A stretch of 64,000 bases of DNA, from contig JAFSEP010000053.1 in the NCBI GenBank assembly GCA_017435665.1, positions 44,852 to 108,851 on the forward strand. Reading direction: 5' to 3'. The notes under the pieces were generated by a model. It did no database searches and had not been told where the DNA came from. It saw nothing but the letters and a program-made list of their open reading frames with translations. Origin of the DNA: Clostridia bacterium (GTDB lineage: Bacteria > Bacillota > Clostridia > Oscillospirales > Acutalibacteraceae). The position numbers and the translations under genes are program-made. This document shows, piece by piece, positions 1-9,300 of this stretch. How positions within the stretch are numbered: the stretch's first letter is position 1; every line of letters begins with the position of its first letter.

Positions 1-94
1 TTGTCGGAGTTTCTGCTGCCAATGAAACTATGGGTAACGCTGAGAGTATCATCATTACCGCAAGAATGACTGATAATGTTTTCTTTGTTTTCAT
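1..94 (-). CDS. N-terminus of a secreted protein (partial, runs off the left edge)
   Basis: Read leftward from the ATG at 94-92, the first 31 codons encode a typical Gram-positive signal peptide. It has a Lys-rich start (MKTKKT), a hydrophobic core (LSVILAVMMILSALPIV) and a small-residue cleavage region ending SLAAE. A GAAAGGAAAC ribosome binding site lies about 9 bases upstream and favours this ATG over an in-frame ATG at 112-110, which has no such site. The mature protein lies outside the window, so its function cannot be stated. The signal peptide is similar in style to those of the large secreted proteins further right. Confidence 0.75.
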   Translation of the reverse strand, partial: MKTKKTLSVILAVMMILSALPIVSLAAETPT

Positions 95-123
95 ACTAAT
101 GTTTCCTTTCATAAAATAAATTG

Positions 124-323
124 TTACTCCCTCAGTCAAAACCTTACGGTTTTGCCAGCTCCCTCAGCGAGGGGGCCTTTTTTGCCTCCCTCAGTAGCGA
201 GAGCTACGGCAGAGGGAGGTGGCTGCGTAGCAGACGGAGGGAGTTTTCCGGGAGGCGAAACGCCTCCCTCACACGGTGCATTTTCCGTGTGCGGTTTCGT
301 AGTGGAGGGGTTTTCCCTCCCAC
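124..323. repeat. Cluster of palindromic intergenic repeats
   Basis: This non-coding stretch is built from back-to-back hairpins. There is a CTCCCTCAG...CGAGGG unit with an inner AAAACC/GGTTTT stem, a CCTCCCT...GAGGGAGG unit around 185-218 enclosing GTAGC/GCTAC, a perfect GGAGGCG-AAA-CGCCTCC hairpin at 251-267, and a GGAGGG/CCCTCC hairpin at 304-320. Short open frames across it on both strands are low-complexity products of the palindromes and lack ribosome binding sites. Elements with CTCCCTC/GAGGGAG ends are, to my knowledge, common between genes in gut Clostridia and may be miniature mobile elements; that identification is from memory. Confidence 0.65.
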
Positions 324-469
324 TGTATATTAACATCCCGGTTCTATCATCTCCTTTGCAAAAATCAAACTTTACCCGAATATTAACACAATAAAAATGC
401 CTTGTGTTTGTTTTTTAATAAGTGTTGAGTTAAAACCGATAAGTGCAAGCTCAGGCAAGGTTTGTAAGG

Positions 470-499
470 TTGAAACGGAATGATTTGATGTGATATAAT
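470..499 (+). promoter_or_regulatory. Promoter of the LytTR two-component operon
   Basis: TTGAAA (470-475) and TATAAT (494-499) are separated by 18 bases. The predicted start near 506 falls at the beginning of the left arm of the long inverted repeat, so that repeat would be transcribed at the 5' end of the operon mRNA. Confidence 0.6.
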
Positions 500-501
500 A
501 T

Positions 502-709
502 GAGTGCAGAGTGCAGAACGCAGAACGGCGGGTAAACTAGATTACTTTTTTCACTCTTTACCCGCAGACCAAATTTCATCAAAAAAACAACAAATAATTT
601 CTTAAAGTGTAGACACAGAAATGTAACAAAAGTCAGAGCAGAGTGTAAATAATTAAGCAGTCGCTAACGGTTAAAACCGTTCTGCGTTCTGCGTTCTGCA
701 CTCTGCACT
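502..709. repeat. Long inverted repeat flanking the regulator leader
   Basis: The left arm (502-528) and right arm (677-709) are complementary over about 26 bases. Both are built from short direct units GTGCAGA and GCAGAAC, and the right arm carries one extra seven-base unit. The arms enclose about 150 bases that include a second stem, CGGGTAAA (529-536) with TTTACCCG (557-564). The right arm ends about 20 bases before the regulator ATG. It is either a MITE-like insertion or a leader hairpin able to influence expression of the two-component genes. Confidence 0.6.
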
Positions 710-729
710 TAATCGAACGGAGTGAGATT

Positions 730-1449
730 ATGAAAACCGCCGTAATTGACGATGATATTTTTATCTATAATCAGATTAAAGAGCTAATCGCATCCTTTTT
801 TGTCAGTGAAGAACGGATGCAGGCTAATGAGCCTTTATATTTTGCTGACGGCATTGAGTTTTTAGAATATATGGAAAAAGGCGAAAAGGCTGATATAATT
901 TTTCTTGATATTGAAATGGCTCAGTCCAACGGTATTGATATTGCAAAAAGATGCAGAGAAATAATGCCTGATATAATCATTATCTTTGTGTCCTCTCACA
1001 GAGAATGTGTCTTTGACACTTTTCGCTGTGAAGCCCTGCACTTTATTGTGAAGCCCATTGATAAGGATGACTTTAACGAGGCTTTTCGCAGAGCCGTTCA
1101 TAAATACAACTCGGCCAATTGCTTTTTGCCTCTGAAATGGCAACACGAAAGAGCTAATGTTTCCATTCAGGATATTCTTTATGTTGAGTCTTACAGGGGG
1201 CATCTGATTATACACACCCTTAAAGAGCCTTTTGAAGTGGTGGGAAATCTGAAGGATATTTTCGCCTTTCTTGAGCCTCACGGGTTTATGCGTATTCATC
1301 ACGGTTACATTGTGAATATGCAGCATATCCGCCGCTTTAATTCAGACAGTATTCTTCTTGTAAACGGTGAAAAAGTGCAGATGAGTATTAGAAAACGCAA
1401 CGAAGCACTCAGTACCTATGACGGATTTTTACAGAAATGGAAGTGGTAA
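730..1449 (+). CDS. LytTR-family response regulator (AgrA/LytR type)
   Basis: A cytoplasmic DNA-binding response regulator of 239 residues, the normal length for the AgrA/VirR/LytR group. The receiver domain (about 1-122) shows the acidic pocket IDDD at 6-9, the phospho-acceptor Asp60 in FLDIE, the switch SS at 88-89 and the conserved Lys108 in VKP. The LytTR DNA-binding domain (about 132-235) has the usual ILYVES and MRIHHGYIVNM motifs. The start is set by GGAGTGAG just upstream. Its stop is one base before the likely kinase start, so the two genes form one operon. No AgrB/AgrD-type peptide genes are visible beside it, so the signal and target genes are unknown; secreted proteins and peptide genes in this window are possible targets only by inference. 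Confidence 0.9.
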   Translation: MKTAVIDDDIFIYNQIKELIASFFVSEERMQANEPLYFADGIEFLEYMEKGEKADIIFLDIEMAQSNGIDIAKRCREIMPDIIIIFVSSHRECVFDTFRCEALHFIVKPIDKDDFNEAFRRAVHKYNSANCFLPLKWQHERANVSIQDILYVESYRGHLIIHTLKEPFEVVGNLKDIFAFLEPHGFMRIHHGYIVNMQHIRRFNSDSILLVNGEKVQMSIRKRNEALSTYDGFLQKWKW

Positions 1450-1450
1450 A

Positions 1451-2752
1451 ATGGGACAATATCTGATAAATTTTGTTGGTGATTTGTTTTTCTTGATAAT
1501 TATTTTTCAGTACCTTTCTGCGGTAAGCGAGAAAATAGATTATCCGAAAATCGTCAGAATAGGTGTAACGTTACTTGGTTTTGGAATCATATTTATCGGC
1601 TCCAATTTTGTGTTTAGTCAATCAACTATAATTGTTTTATTTATGTTGGGAGCCTTTTTTATGCTTAATTGGCTTTACAAAAGCAAATGGTACATGAAAA
1701 TTCTGCACTCTGTTGTTTTATATATCATTGTGGCACTACCGGAATTTTTTGTCGGTATGCTTTTAACGTTTTTAGAAATTGACTTGACATATGCCCAAGA
1801 AAATATTTATATCTACACAATCTGCAATTTTACCTCAAAGCTTCTTTCGTTCTTTGTTGTCAGATTTGTAAAACTGTTTTTTAAGAAAAACTACATTATT
1901 GATACTAAAGGAATGGTTTTTCTTATTCCTTTACCAATAGCTACAATTCTTCTGCTTGCATTATTGTTAAAGAACTGCTTCATCATAGATGACACATATC
2001 ATCAGATACTCGCCCTTGTTTCATCCGTTGTTCTCGTCTTTGCCAACCTTTCAATTTTCTTCTTTATTGACCGTATGAACGACTACACGGAAAACAAAAC
2101 AGACCTGATGCTTTATGAAAGAGAATATAAGTCTCAAAAGCTCTATCTTGACTCCTTGCAGGAGCACCTGAGCGAAACAAGAGCCTTCCGCCACGATACC
2201 AAAAACAATATGCTCGCTCTCATCGGTCTTATGAACGCCGGTGAACACGAAAAAGCTCTGACAGAAATGAAACGGAGCCTTAATATTCTTGACGAATCGG
2301 GCAGTGATATTGTCAACACAAATCATCCGATTATAGATGCTCTTTTGCAAAACAAGCTGCGTGAAAACAAGCCAAAAGGTATTTTTGTAAGACCCATCAT
2401 AAAGCTGACTGACGAGCTGCTTGTCAATGAGGTTGATATGGGTATACTTCTGGGCAATATTGTTGACAATGCTATTGAAGCCACCGACCGCCTTGAAAAA
2501 GAAAAGAGAATTCCCATTGAAGTGAGAATTCTGTCCCTTGACGGAATTGTGTCTATCAATGTGCAGAACGCAGTTGACCACGAGGTTGATACAGAAAGTC
2601 TGCACACAATAAAAAAAGACAAGCTTATGCACGGTCACGGTGTGAAGCAAATAAAAAAGACCGTTGCAAGATACGACGGTACGGCAGAGTTCTCATGTAA
2701 GAACAATGTTTTCACAGTCAAAACCACAATGGTCAACAGACCGAGAAGATAA
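1451..2752 (+). CDS. Membrane sensor histidine kinase, AgrC-like (GHKL ATPase)
   Basis: The partner of the preceding regulator. I place the start at 1451, one base after the regulator stop, with GGAAGTGG as ribosome binding site. An earlier in-frame ATG at 1418 would add 11 residues inside the regulator gene. The resulting 433 residues begin with about six hydrophobic membrane segments (to about residue 208). A coiled linker follows, then the phospho-acceptor box FRHDTKNN with His248, the N-box NIVDNAIEATD near 337-347, and a glycine box HGHGVKQIKK near 394-403. This is the AgrC/CitA-like GHKL layout used for sensing peptides or small ligands at the membrane. The ligand cannot be read from the sequence. 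Confidence 0.88.
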   Translation: MGQYLINFVGDLFFLIIIFQYLSAVSEKIDYPKIVRIGVTLLGFGIIFIGSNFVFSQSTIIVLFMLGAFFMLNWLYKSKWYMKILHSVVLYIIVALPEFFVGMLLTFLEIDLTYAQENIYIYTICNFTSKLLSFFVVRFVKLFFKKNYIIDTKGMVFLIPLPIATILLLALLLKNCFIIDDTYHQILALVSSVVLVFANLSIFFFIDRMNDYTENKTDLMLYEREYKSQKLYLDSLQEHLSETRAFRHDTKNNMLALIGLMNAGEHEKALTEMKRSLNILDESGSDIVNTNHPIIDALLQNKLRENKPKGIFVRPIIKLTDELLVNEVDMGILLGNIVDNAIEATDRLEKEKRIPIEVRILSLDGIVSINVQNAVDHEVDTESLHTIKKDKLMHGHGVKQIKKTVARYDGTAEFSCKNNVFTVKTTMVNRPRR

Positions 2753-2760
2753 TAAAACTC

Positions 2761-2793
2761 AGCTACCAAAGGAGAAATCCCGAGGTAGCTTTT
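2761..2793 (+). terminator. Possible terminator after the two-component operon
   Basis: AGCTACC (2761-2767) pairs with GGTAGCT (2784-2790) across a 16-base loop, followed by only three Ts. The stem is short and the loop long, so termination would be weak. Confidence 0.4.
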
Positions 2794-2817
2794 CTGCGCC
2801 GCTGATTATGCACTGAC

Positions 2818-2846
2818 TTGCAGGTTGCCGACGGTTGTGATATAAT
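2818..2846 (+). promoter_or_regulatory. Promoter of the GH20 gene cluster
   Basis: TTGCAG (2818-2823) and a perfect TATAAT (2841-2846) are 17 bases apart. The predicted start near 2853 gives a very short leader before the AGGAGAGG ribosome binding site. Confidence 0.7.
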
Positions 2847-2869
2847 CAACAAGAAAGGAGAGGTGCGAA

Positions 2870-4486
2870 ATGACAGGACTCATTCCAAAGCCCCTGAAGA
2901 TGACGGAAAAGGGCGGATACAGCGAATTCGGGAAAAACAGTAAAATCTATTGGGACGAAGCTCTTAGAAAGGGTGCCGACTTCCTTGCAAGGGAAATCCT
3001 CGGAGCAGAAATTATCGATTTTTCATCAGAGGATGCTAATATCAGGGTAGTGACGGATAAGACCGTGGCTCAGGAGGGGTATGCGGTTGAGTGCGCCGAC
3101 GGAAAACTGATTGTAAAGGCGAGTAGCTTTACAGGCGTTTTCTATGCGGTGCAGACCCTCAGACAGCTTGTTTTCTTCACGCCGCAGACAAAGGCGGACA
3201 GAATACGTATACCGAATGTGAAAATAGAGGATAGGCCCCGTTTTGCACACAGAGGTCTGCTCTTTGACGAGGCCAGATATTTCTTCGGCAAGCAGAATAT
3301 CAAGCGTATTCTTGACCTTATGGCGATGTATAAGCTGAACGTTCTTCATTGGCACCTTACCGACGATACAGGCTGGAGGGTTGAAATAAAGAAATACCCT
3401 TTGCTGACGGAAATCGGTTCAAAGCGTAAGGATTCATCCGTAGGCGGCTGGAGAAACGGAAAGCTGATGGGTAAGCATCACGAAGGCTTTTACACTCAGG
3501 AGGATATCAGGGAAATCGTAGCCTATGCTCAGGAAAGAGGCATTATGATTATTCCCGAAATTGATATGCCTGCTCACTTTGCGGCGGCAATGGCAGGGTA
3601 TAACTATCTTGGCTGCCGTGAAATCCCCTGTGAGGTTCATTGGTTCTTCGGGGGCAATATACCTATTGATATGGGCTGGAAGGATTGGAACCGTTCAGCC
3701 TGTCCCGGCAAAGAAACAACCTATGAATTCATTTTCGGTGTTATAGATGAGATAGTGGAGCTGTTTCCTGCCCCTTATTTCCATATCGGCGGAGATGAGG
3801 CTCCCAAGGACGAATGGAAGAAATGCCCCGAATGTCAGAAGAAGATGAAGGAAAATAACCTGAAAGATGTCGAAGATCTGCAGGGCTACTTCAATAACCG
3901 TATTGCTGAGTATCTTGAAAGCAAAAATAAGCGCTTAATTGTCTGGAATGAGGCACTTAGCGCAGGAAATCTCAGCAAAAATGTGGTCGGACAGTATTGG
4001 ACCCCCACCTATGATAAAAATGTTAAGAAGCATACAAAAAATGGCGGTCAAGTGATTATAAGCAAGCATCAGGCATTCTATTTTGATATGGGCTATAATC
4101 AGTATCCCTTGAAGAATACGTATAAATTCGAGCCCGTGGGGAAAATGATTGATAAGAAGCAGGAGGACAGCATACTCGGTCTTGAGGGCGCTTTGTGGAC
4201 GGAATGGATATCCGATATGGAAAAGGCTGAGATGCAGCTGTTCCCACGACTTCAGGCGCTCGCCGAGGTTGCCTGGATACCCAAGGGAAAAAGGAGCTTC
4301 ACCGACTTTCTGGAGAGACTGCACCGTAATAACGAAATCCTCGATACCTTAAAGGTGAATTATGCCGAGGACAGCGTCTCAATGCCCAAGGGTCTACTGA
4401 AGCGGAAGAAAGAGCTGAAGCTCTGGTATGATGCGGACCAGCACAGAGAGGTTCGTCTCAACAGAGAGGAAAAGGGGAAGAAATAA
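2870..4486 (+). CDS. Beta-N-acetylhexosaminidase, GH20 family
   Basis: A 538-residue glycoside hydrolase that removes terminal GlcNAc or GalNAc from glycans or peptidoglycan fragments. Residues 1-120 form the small alpha/beta domain that precedes the barrel in GH20 enzymes. The barrel begins at RPRFAHRGLLFDEAR (about 122-136) and contains LNVLHWHLTDDTGWR (about 156-170), IIPEIDMPAH (about 227-236) and the catalytic pair Asp309-Glu310 in HIGGDE. GH20 acts by substrate-assisted catalysis with this Asp-Glu pair. The C-terminal part keeps LEGALWTEWISDM and ALAEVAW. There is no signal peptide, so the enzyme should work in the cytoplasm on imported oligosaccharides. A GNAT gene follows two bases after its stop. 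The extra C-terminal region is Lys/Arg-rich. Confidence 0.92.
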   Translation: MTGLIPKPLKMTEKGGYSEFGKNSKIYWDEALRKGADFLAREILGAEIIDFSSEDANIRVVTDKTVAQEGYAVECADGKLIVKASSFTGVFYAVQTLRQLVFFTPQTKADRIRIPNVKIEDRPRFAHRGLLFDEARYFFGKQNIKRILDLMAMYKLNVLHWHLTDDTGWRVEIKKYPLLTEIGSKRKDSSVGGWRNGKLMGKHHEGFYTQEDIREIVAYAQERGIMIIPEIDMPAHFAAAMAGYNYLGCREIPCEVHWFFGGNIPIDMGWKDWNRSACPGKETTYEFIFGVIDEIVELFPAPYFHIGGDEAPKDEWKKCPECQKKMKENNLKDVEDLQGYFNNRIAEYLESKNKRLIVWNEALSAGNLSKNVVGQYWTPTYDKNVKKHTKNGGQVIISKHQAFYFDMGYNQYPLKNTYKFEPVGKMIDKKQEDSILGLEGALWTEWISDMEKAEMQLFPRLQALAEVAWIPKGKRSFTDFLERLHRNNEILDTLKVNYAEDSVSMPKGLLKRKKELKLWYDADQHREVRLNREEKGKK

Positions 4487-4488
4487 CA

Positions 4489-4962
4489 ATGGAAATTCGC
4501 AGAACAAAGCCGTCGGAGCTGGATGCGGTAATGGAGGTTTACGCTCAGGCCCGCAGGTTTATGGCAGAGCACGATAACCCCAACCAATGGAAAACCCACA
4601 AGCCCCTGAGAGAACAGATAGAGAAGGATATCGCCGAGGGTGTCCATTACGTATGCACCGAGGCTGATGAGATTATAGGCGTGTTCAGGTTTTCGAAAGG
4701 TGTTGACCCCACATATGTTAGGATATATGAGGGCCAATGGCTGGATGAGAGCGATTATGCGGTTGTGCATTCGATAGCATCTTCGGGAAAAGTGAAAGGA
4801 ACAGGCAGTTTTTGTCTCAAATGGGCCTATAATCAACATAATAATATAAGAATCGACACTCATAGGGACAATTATGTTATGCAGAATCTGCTGAAGAAGC
4901 TGGGATATAAGTATTGCGGCATTATCTATCTTGCTGACGGCGACGAAAGGCTGGCGTTTTAG
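4489..4962 (+). CDS. GNAT-family N-acetyltransferase
   Basis: A 157-residue acetyl-CoA-dependent acetyltransferase of the GNAT fold, the usual length for a single-domain member. The N-terminus (DAVMEVYAQARRFMAEHDNP, about 12-31) and the acetyl-CoA-binding region HSIASSGKVKGTGSFCLKWA (about 94-113) match a clostridial subfamily I recognise by pattern. The C-terminal IRIDTHRDNYVMQNLLKKLGY (split here at about 120-140) is the usual motif B strand and helix. The gene starts two bases after the GH20 stop and is translated with it. The substrate is unknown; its neighbour suggests an amino sugar but nothing in the sequence proves it. Confidence 0.82.
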   Translation: MEIRRTKPSELDAVMEVYAQARRFMAEHDNPNQWKTHKPLREQIEKDIAEGVHYVCTEADEIIGVFRFSKGVDPTYVRIYEGQWLDESDYAVVHSIASSGKVKGTGSFCLKWAYNQHNNIRIDTHRDNYVMQNLLKKLGYKYCGIIYLADGDERLAF

Positions 4963-4967
4963 AAGCT

Positions 4968-5692
4968 ATGAACAGAAACCGACTGAAGCTGTTTGCCTGC
5001 CTTTCAATGCTTATGGATCACGTAGGACTTGTGCTTTTTCCCGATATTGAGGCTTTCAGGCTTATAGGCAGGCTTGCAATGCCGATATATTCGCCTTCTT
5101 TATAGGCGAAGGCTGTCTTCATACAAGGAACAGAAGGGCGTATTTCCTTCGTGTGTTTATACTTGGCATAGTGTGTCAGGCTGTATATATTGCTGAAGCC
5201 GCAATAAACGGCGGAAACGGCTTCTATCTTAACATTCTGCTGACATTTTCCGTTGCAATCCCTCTTTGTTATCTCTTTATTTATATTGAAAAAAGGCTTA
5301 AAGCCGAGGAGAAAGATAATCTTGCTCTTATAGGCTTTGCGATGTTGTTTGCCCTTGTTTTCCTTGCAGAAAGGGGCGTTACGGCTCTTTGCGATACAGC
5401 TTTCGGCATAGAGCTAACCTTTGATTACGGCTTTGCAGGCATATGCCTTCCCATGTTTGCGCTGCTCGGCAAGGATAAACGGAACCGGATGCTGTTCTTT
5501 ACCTACGGTTTGCTTATCTTCTGTGCAGCAAACTACGGCGACAATTATATTTGGACAATCAGCACGCTGTTCAGCCTGATATTGCTGTGGCTTTATAACG
5601 GGAAGGGCGGAGAAATGAACCTCAAATACTTCTTTTACGCCTTCTATCCACTACATTTAGTTGTCATTTACGGCATCGATATGCTTATATAG
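4968..5692 (+). pseudogene. TraX-family membrane protein, broken by a frameshift
   Basis: The ATG at 4968, five bases after the GNAT stop, opens a TraX-like N-terminus (MNRNRLKLFACLSMLMDHVG...GRLAMPI) that stops at 5103. The homologous reading continues in another frame from about 5093 (AFFIGEGCLHTRNRRAYFLR) to the family-typical end FYAFYPLHLVVIYGIDML at 5692. The frame changes within GATATATTC at 5084-5092. Removing one TA there restores the expected PIFAFF and gives about 240 residues with several membrane segments, the normal size. TraX family members are multi-pass proteins related to membrane acyltransferases. The gene is either inactive in this strain or carries a sequencing or assembly error; coding character is intact on both sides. 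Confidence 0.8.
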
Positions 5693-5703
5693 AAATGATG
5701 AAA

Positions 5704-5729
5704 ACAGTCGCAAAAAGCGGCTGTTTTTT
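5704..5729 (+). terminator. Terminator after the GH20-GNAT-TraX operon
   Basis: ACAGTCGC (5704-5711) pairs with GCGGCTGT (5717-5724), with one G-U pair and a five-base A loop. It runs into six Ts (5724-5729). Confidence 0.75.
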
Positions 5730-5748
5730 CATGGTTTTCTGATGAAAA

Positions 5749-5776
5749 ACTGACCGTTTAGCTGCGGTCGGTTTTT
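5749..5776 (+). terminator. Second terminator-like hairpin in tandem
   Basis: ACTGACC (5749-5755) pairs with GGTCGGT (5766-5772), with one G-U pair, followed by a T run to 5776. Two hairpins in a row insulate the giant gene downstream from read-through. Confidence 0.6.
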
Positions 5777-6158
5777 CGCTGTCTGATGCCGAAATTTGCA
5801 ACGCAAGCCGTTTTTATTGCTAAAAAAGAATAAAAACTGCAAAAATTTGATAATTCACAGAAAGTTTACATTTCGAAATGACGGGTTCAGGGGTATCTGA
5901 TGCATATTTTTGTGCAACATTACAAGACAAAAAACAGCATATTTATAATGCGAAAACAGAAAATAAAATTGTGATGAGAAAAATCAAAACACAAGATTTA
6001 GGTGTTGAGAAGATAGCAAACACAAGATATATTATGTTTGAAATTACTAAAAAAATCAGGCCGCTTTTGTTCAATATGCATAAAAGTACAGCTTTCGCAT
6101 TTTTCCCTCTAAGGGATATATGCAATATGTAGAAAACGCTTTTTGAGGCCGTTTTTAC
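5777..6158. other. AT-rich spacer with no convincing gene
   Basis: About 380 bases between the tandem terminators and the giant-gene promoter. One rightward open frame (5878-6132) and one leftward frame (starting with GTG at 6257) cross it. Neither has a ribosome binding site or recognisable composition, and the leftward one overlaps the promoter. I see no RNA gene or mobile element here. Confidence 0.6.
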
Positions 6159-6187
6159 TTGAAAAAAGGGGGCAAAAATGATAAAAT
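6159..6187 (+). promoter_or_regulatory. Promoter of the giant secreted-protein gene
   Basis: TTGAAA (6159-6164) and TAAAAT (6182-6187) are 17 bases apart. Transcription would begin near 6194, about 188 bases before the start codon. Confidence 0.65.
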
Positions 6188-6193
6188 AATCAC

Positions 6194-6381
6194 AGTTATA
6201 GGTGTCTCTATCGGCGTATTCTGCCCATTTTTCACCGTTACATATGTGAAATCTCACAGCGCATATCAGGCGAAAAAACGCCCTATATATAAATAGTATA
6301 GGAAAACGGGCGGTAACGGCGGTATTTATATAGGGAATCCTATTTGTAAATATATACTTTTCTATCTAAGGAGGAAAATCC
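6194..6381 (+). promoter_or_regulatory. Long structured leader of the giant gene
   Basis: The untranslated leader of about 188 bases has several possible stems: TGTGA/TCACA near 6245-6258, GGCG/CGCC near 6269-6282, and a larger pairing of CCTATATATAAATA (near 6282-6295) with TATTTATATAGG (near 6332-6343). It ends in a near-consensus AAGGAGG at 6368-6374, eight bases before the ATG. I do not recognise a known riboswitch class. An unusually long leader on this gene may control stability or translation. Confidence 0.45.
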
Positions 6382-9300
6382 ATGAAACTCGGAAAGAAGA
6401 TTTTGAGTACGATTCTTGCGATCACTATGATTATCACAAGTGTTTCTGTGTGCTTCAGTTCACTTGCGGCAGATAGTTATGGCGAGACCCTCGTAAACAC
6501 AATCAATGCGCATTACGCAGGATTGGCACAATCTCTCAAGGACGGCGATGTCGATATCGACAGCGGCGTTGTAACGATTGCGCCCGATACCTACGAAAGC
6601 GGTTGGTACTCCGTTGCCAAGGCATACGCAAAGTATGTATTTGAAGGTACGGACGGCGTTAAGGTCGGTACCGTATACGATACATATCTTGCAGTGCTCG
6701 AGAAAATTGATGAGTGCGAGAACTACTACACCGACGTAGACTACGCTCAGATTCTCGAGGTGTTTGCATTTGGTGACAAGACTACCGGCAATTACAGTAA
6801 TGCAGGCACAAAGTTTGTTATTACTGTCGGTTCAGGTTATGATATCCTTGCATGGGATAGCATAGCTGAAATGGCTGCCGGTGCAGACAGAGATTATTAT
6901 CGCACTGAAATGACCTTCTCAATGGAAGGCGATGCAGGCGTTTATACTCTCGGCAACTATTCAGTCAACGCTAACTTTGACGGCTATGACCCGGACAACG
7001 AAGCAAACAAGACAATTGTTGCAGGTCTTGCAGATGCTATGCAGGATATCGTTGATCTTTATGTTGATTGGGCAGCCGGCAATGCATCAACAACAGATAC
7101 CGAAATCCTTGGTGTTTCTTTCAATGCCTTTGAAACAATTGCACCCTCTACAGGTGCAACTGCAACTGAGCTTTGGGATCAGTATATCAAGGCTAATGTT
7201 GGCGGCGTTTCTTTTGATGAGGCAAAGAGCCGTGTTGACGCAAGCATCAACAGAGATAAGATCCAGGCTGTCGTAGATCAGTACAAGCAGCCCATTCTTG
7301 ACTTGCTTGATGATTATGATGAAATGAAGAGCGCATACGACGCAGGCACAGGCGACATGAACGCTCTTGTAAAGGACAATGACGGTAACGTAAGCGAAGG
7401 TAACCTTGCTGCTCTTTATAAGCAGGTTGCAGATCTCGTTAATGCGCTCAACGCTGATGACTATGCTGTTTCAGCTCAGAACCTTATGGGTGATGTATGG
7501 ACAAATATAGTTGACAGATTTGAAAAGATGGAGCTTATGCTTTCAAGAAGATACGCAGCCTTCTATGCAGATACTCTTGCAGAGCTCCTTAACCGTGTGG
7601 TTCCCACATATGACAAGAACGACGAAGCAGCTGTTGAAGCATGGCTTGCAGAAGACAGCGAGGACAGACTTGCTGCAGAAGCTTGGATTATTGAAGCACA
7701 GTCCTTGCTTATTAACCTTGAAACAAGAGTTGCAGACCTTGACGGTACTCAGTATATCTATTGGGAAAATGAAAGTCTCGAAGAGAATCCTTATTCCCAT
7801 GTAGAAGACAGCAAGTATGCTCAGGGTTCAGCATATGCTGACGATGCAACTAAGTTCAACCGTGTAAACAAGAATGCGGTTGACGCTCTCCTTACAAAGA
7901 TAGACACAGTATCTCTTGATACAGAGGCAGGCAACTATGCAGGTATCAAGACTCAGCTTGATAACCTCATGGCTGATACTCTTATCAAACCTATGACACT
8001 TGAAGGTCTTATGGCTCATTTTGATGAGTTCCATACTCTTTACAGCAGAGCAAATGCTCTTAAGAACAGTGCAGCGACCGATAAGGGTGACGAAACAATC
8101 TTCAGACTTATCTTCGGTGACCCCGTTGATGCTCTTGACGCTTATGAAGATTGGCTCTTCGCTATCACAGATCATGCAGCTGAGAAGGCTTATGAGCAGT
8201 ATCTTACTCTCTATAAGTATTGGGAGCATGACGGCCTTGACGATAAGACAGGCACTCCCGCTACTCCCGGTATAACCTTCTATAACTACGAAGCAATCAT
8301 CAGCTATTATGAATTCGCTTATGACGGTCCCGCAACAATTGTCTGGCTGAACAGCAAATATGCTTGGTTCAATCCCACAGATGAAAACTGGACAATTGAA
8401 AAGCTTAACGAGCAGCGTGACCTTATTGTTGAAAACGCTTACGCTCCTGCAGTTGAGTTCGAAGAGGGTGTAAAGGTTCTTCGTTCAGCAACACCCGGTT
8501 CAGACGGAAGAGTTGACAAGGCAATCCTCAAGCAGCTGTTCTCCTCAACAGGTGCTGGTGGCTACAAATTTGTGTCAGGCATTGTTAACCTTGACTGGAG
8601 AATTGTTACAGACTATGTTAACAATATCGCTGTTATAATGAAGGACGGAAGCCCCTCAACAAAGAGCGATGCAGAGGTTAAGGCATTACTCGGTGGTGTT
8701 GTTGCAGCACTTGACGATATGCTTTCATCTGAGGACCTTGGTATTGTTCTTGACTCCATTATGGCTTCAGGCGCAACCACAGGCGGTCTCGGTAAGGCTG
8801 CTTACACATTCCAGTATACAAACCACAACGGTCAGAAGGTAACCGTTAAGGCCGATGACGAGATTGAAACCATTATTGAATGGCTTCTTAATATGATCTA
8901 TAAGATCCTTTACGGTGGCACACTTCAGACTGTTATTATGGGTCTTTACGGAATGCTCGGTGGCGTTCTCTCTACGGAGATAGGAAAACTTATTAACTCA
9001 ACTATTTCTAACGGTGACGTACTCATTCTAAACTTTATCAACGGTATGTTACCTCTGTATCCGCACTTGTTCTCACAGAAGTCTGTAAAGGCTATCCGTG
9101 GTGGCGGTTCAGGTCAGCATAGATTCGCTTCTGAACGTTGGGCAAGACTTTTCGGCCCCATTTCAGGCGGCTCAGCAGCTTTCACATGTCCGGAAATCGG
9201 CGGCACATTCAATTATCCCATAGTGGCTGCTGCGTTTGATGCTATTCCGTATACAGACGTATCAGCTAAGCCTCCTGTACTTTCGGCATTTAATGTGCAC

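Noticed and set aside
121-394. Three short frames in the palindromic repeat region
   Set aside because: They are translations of hairpin repeats and lack start signals.
5878-6257. Two overlapping short frames on opposite strands before the giant gene
   Set aside because: No ribosome binding site and AT-rich composition; the leftward one starts with GTG and covers the giant-gene promoter.
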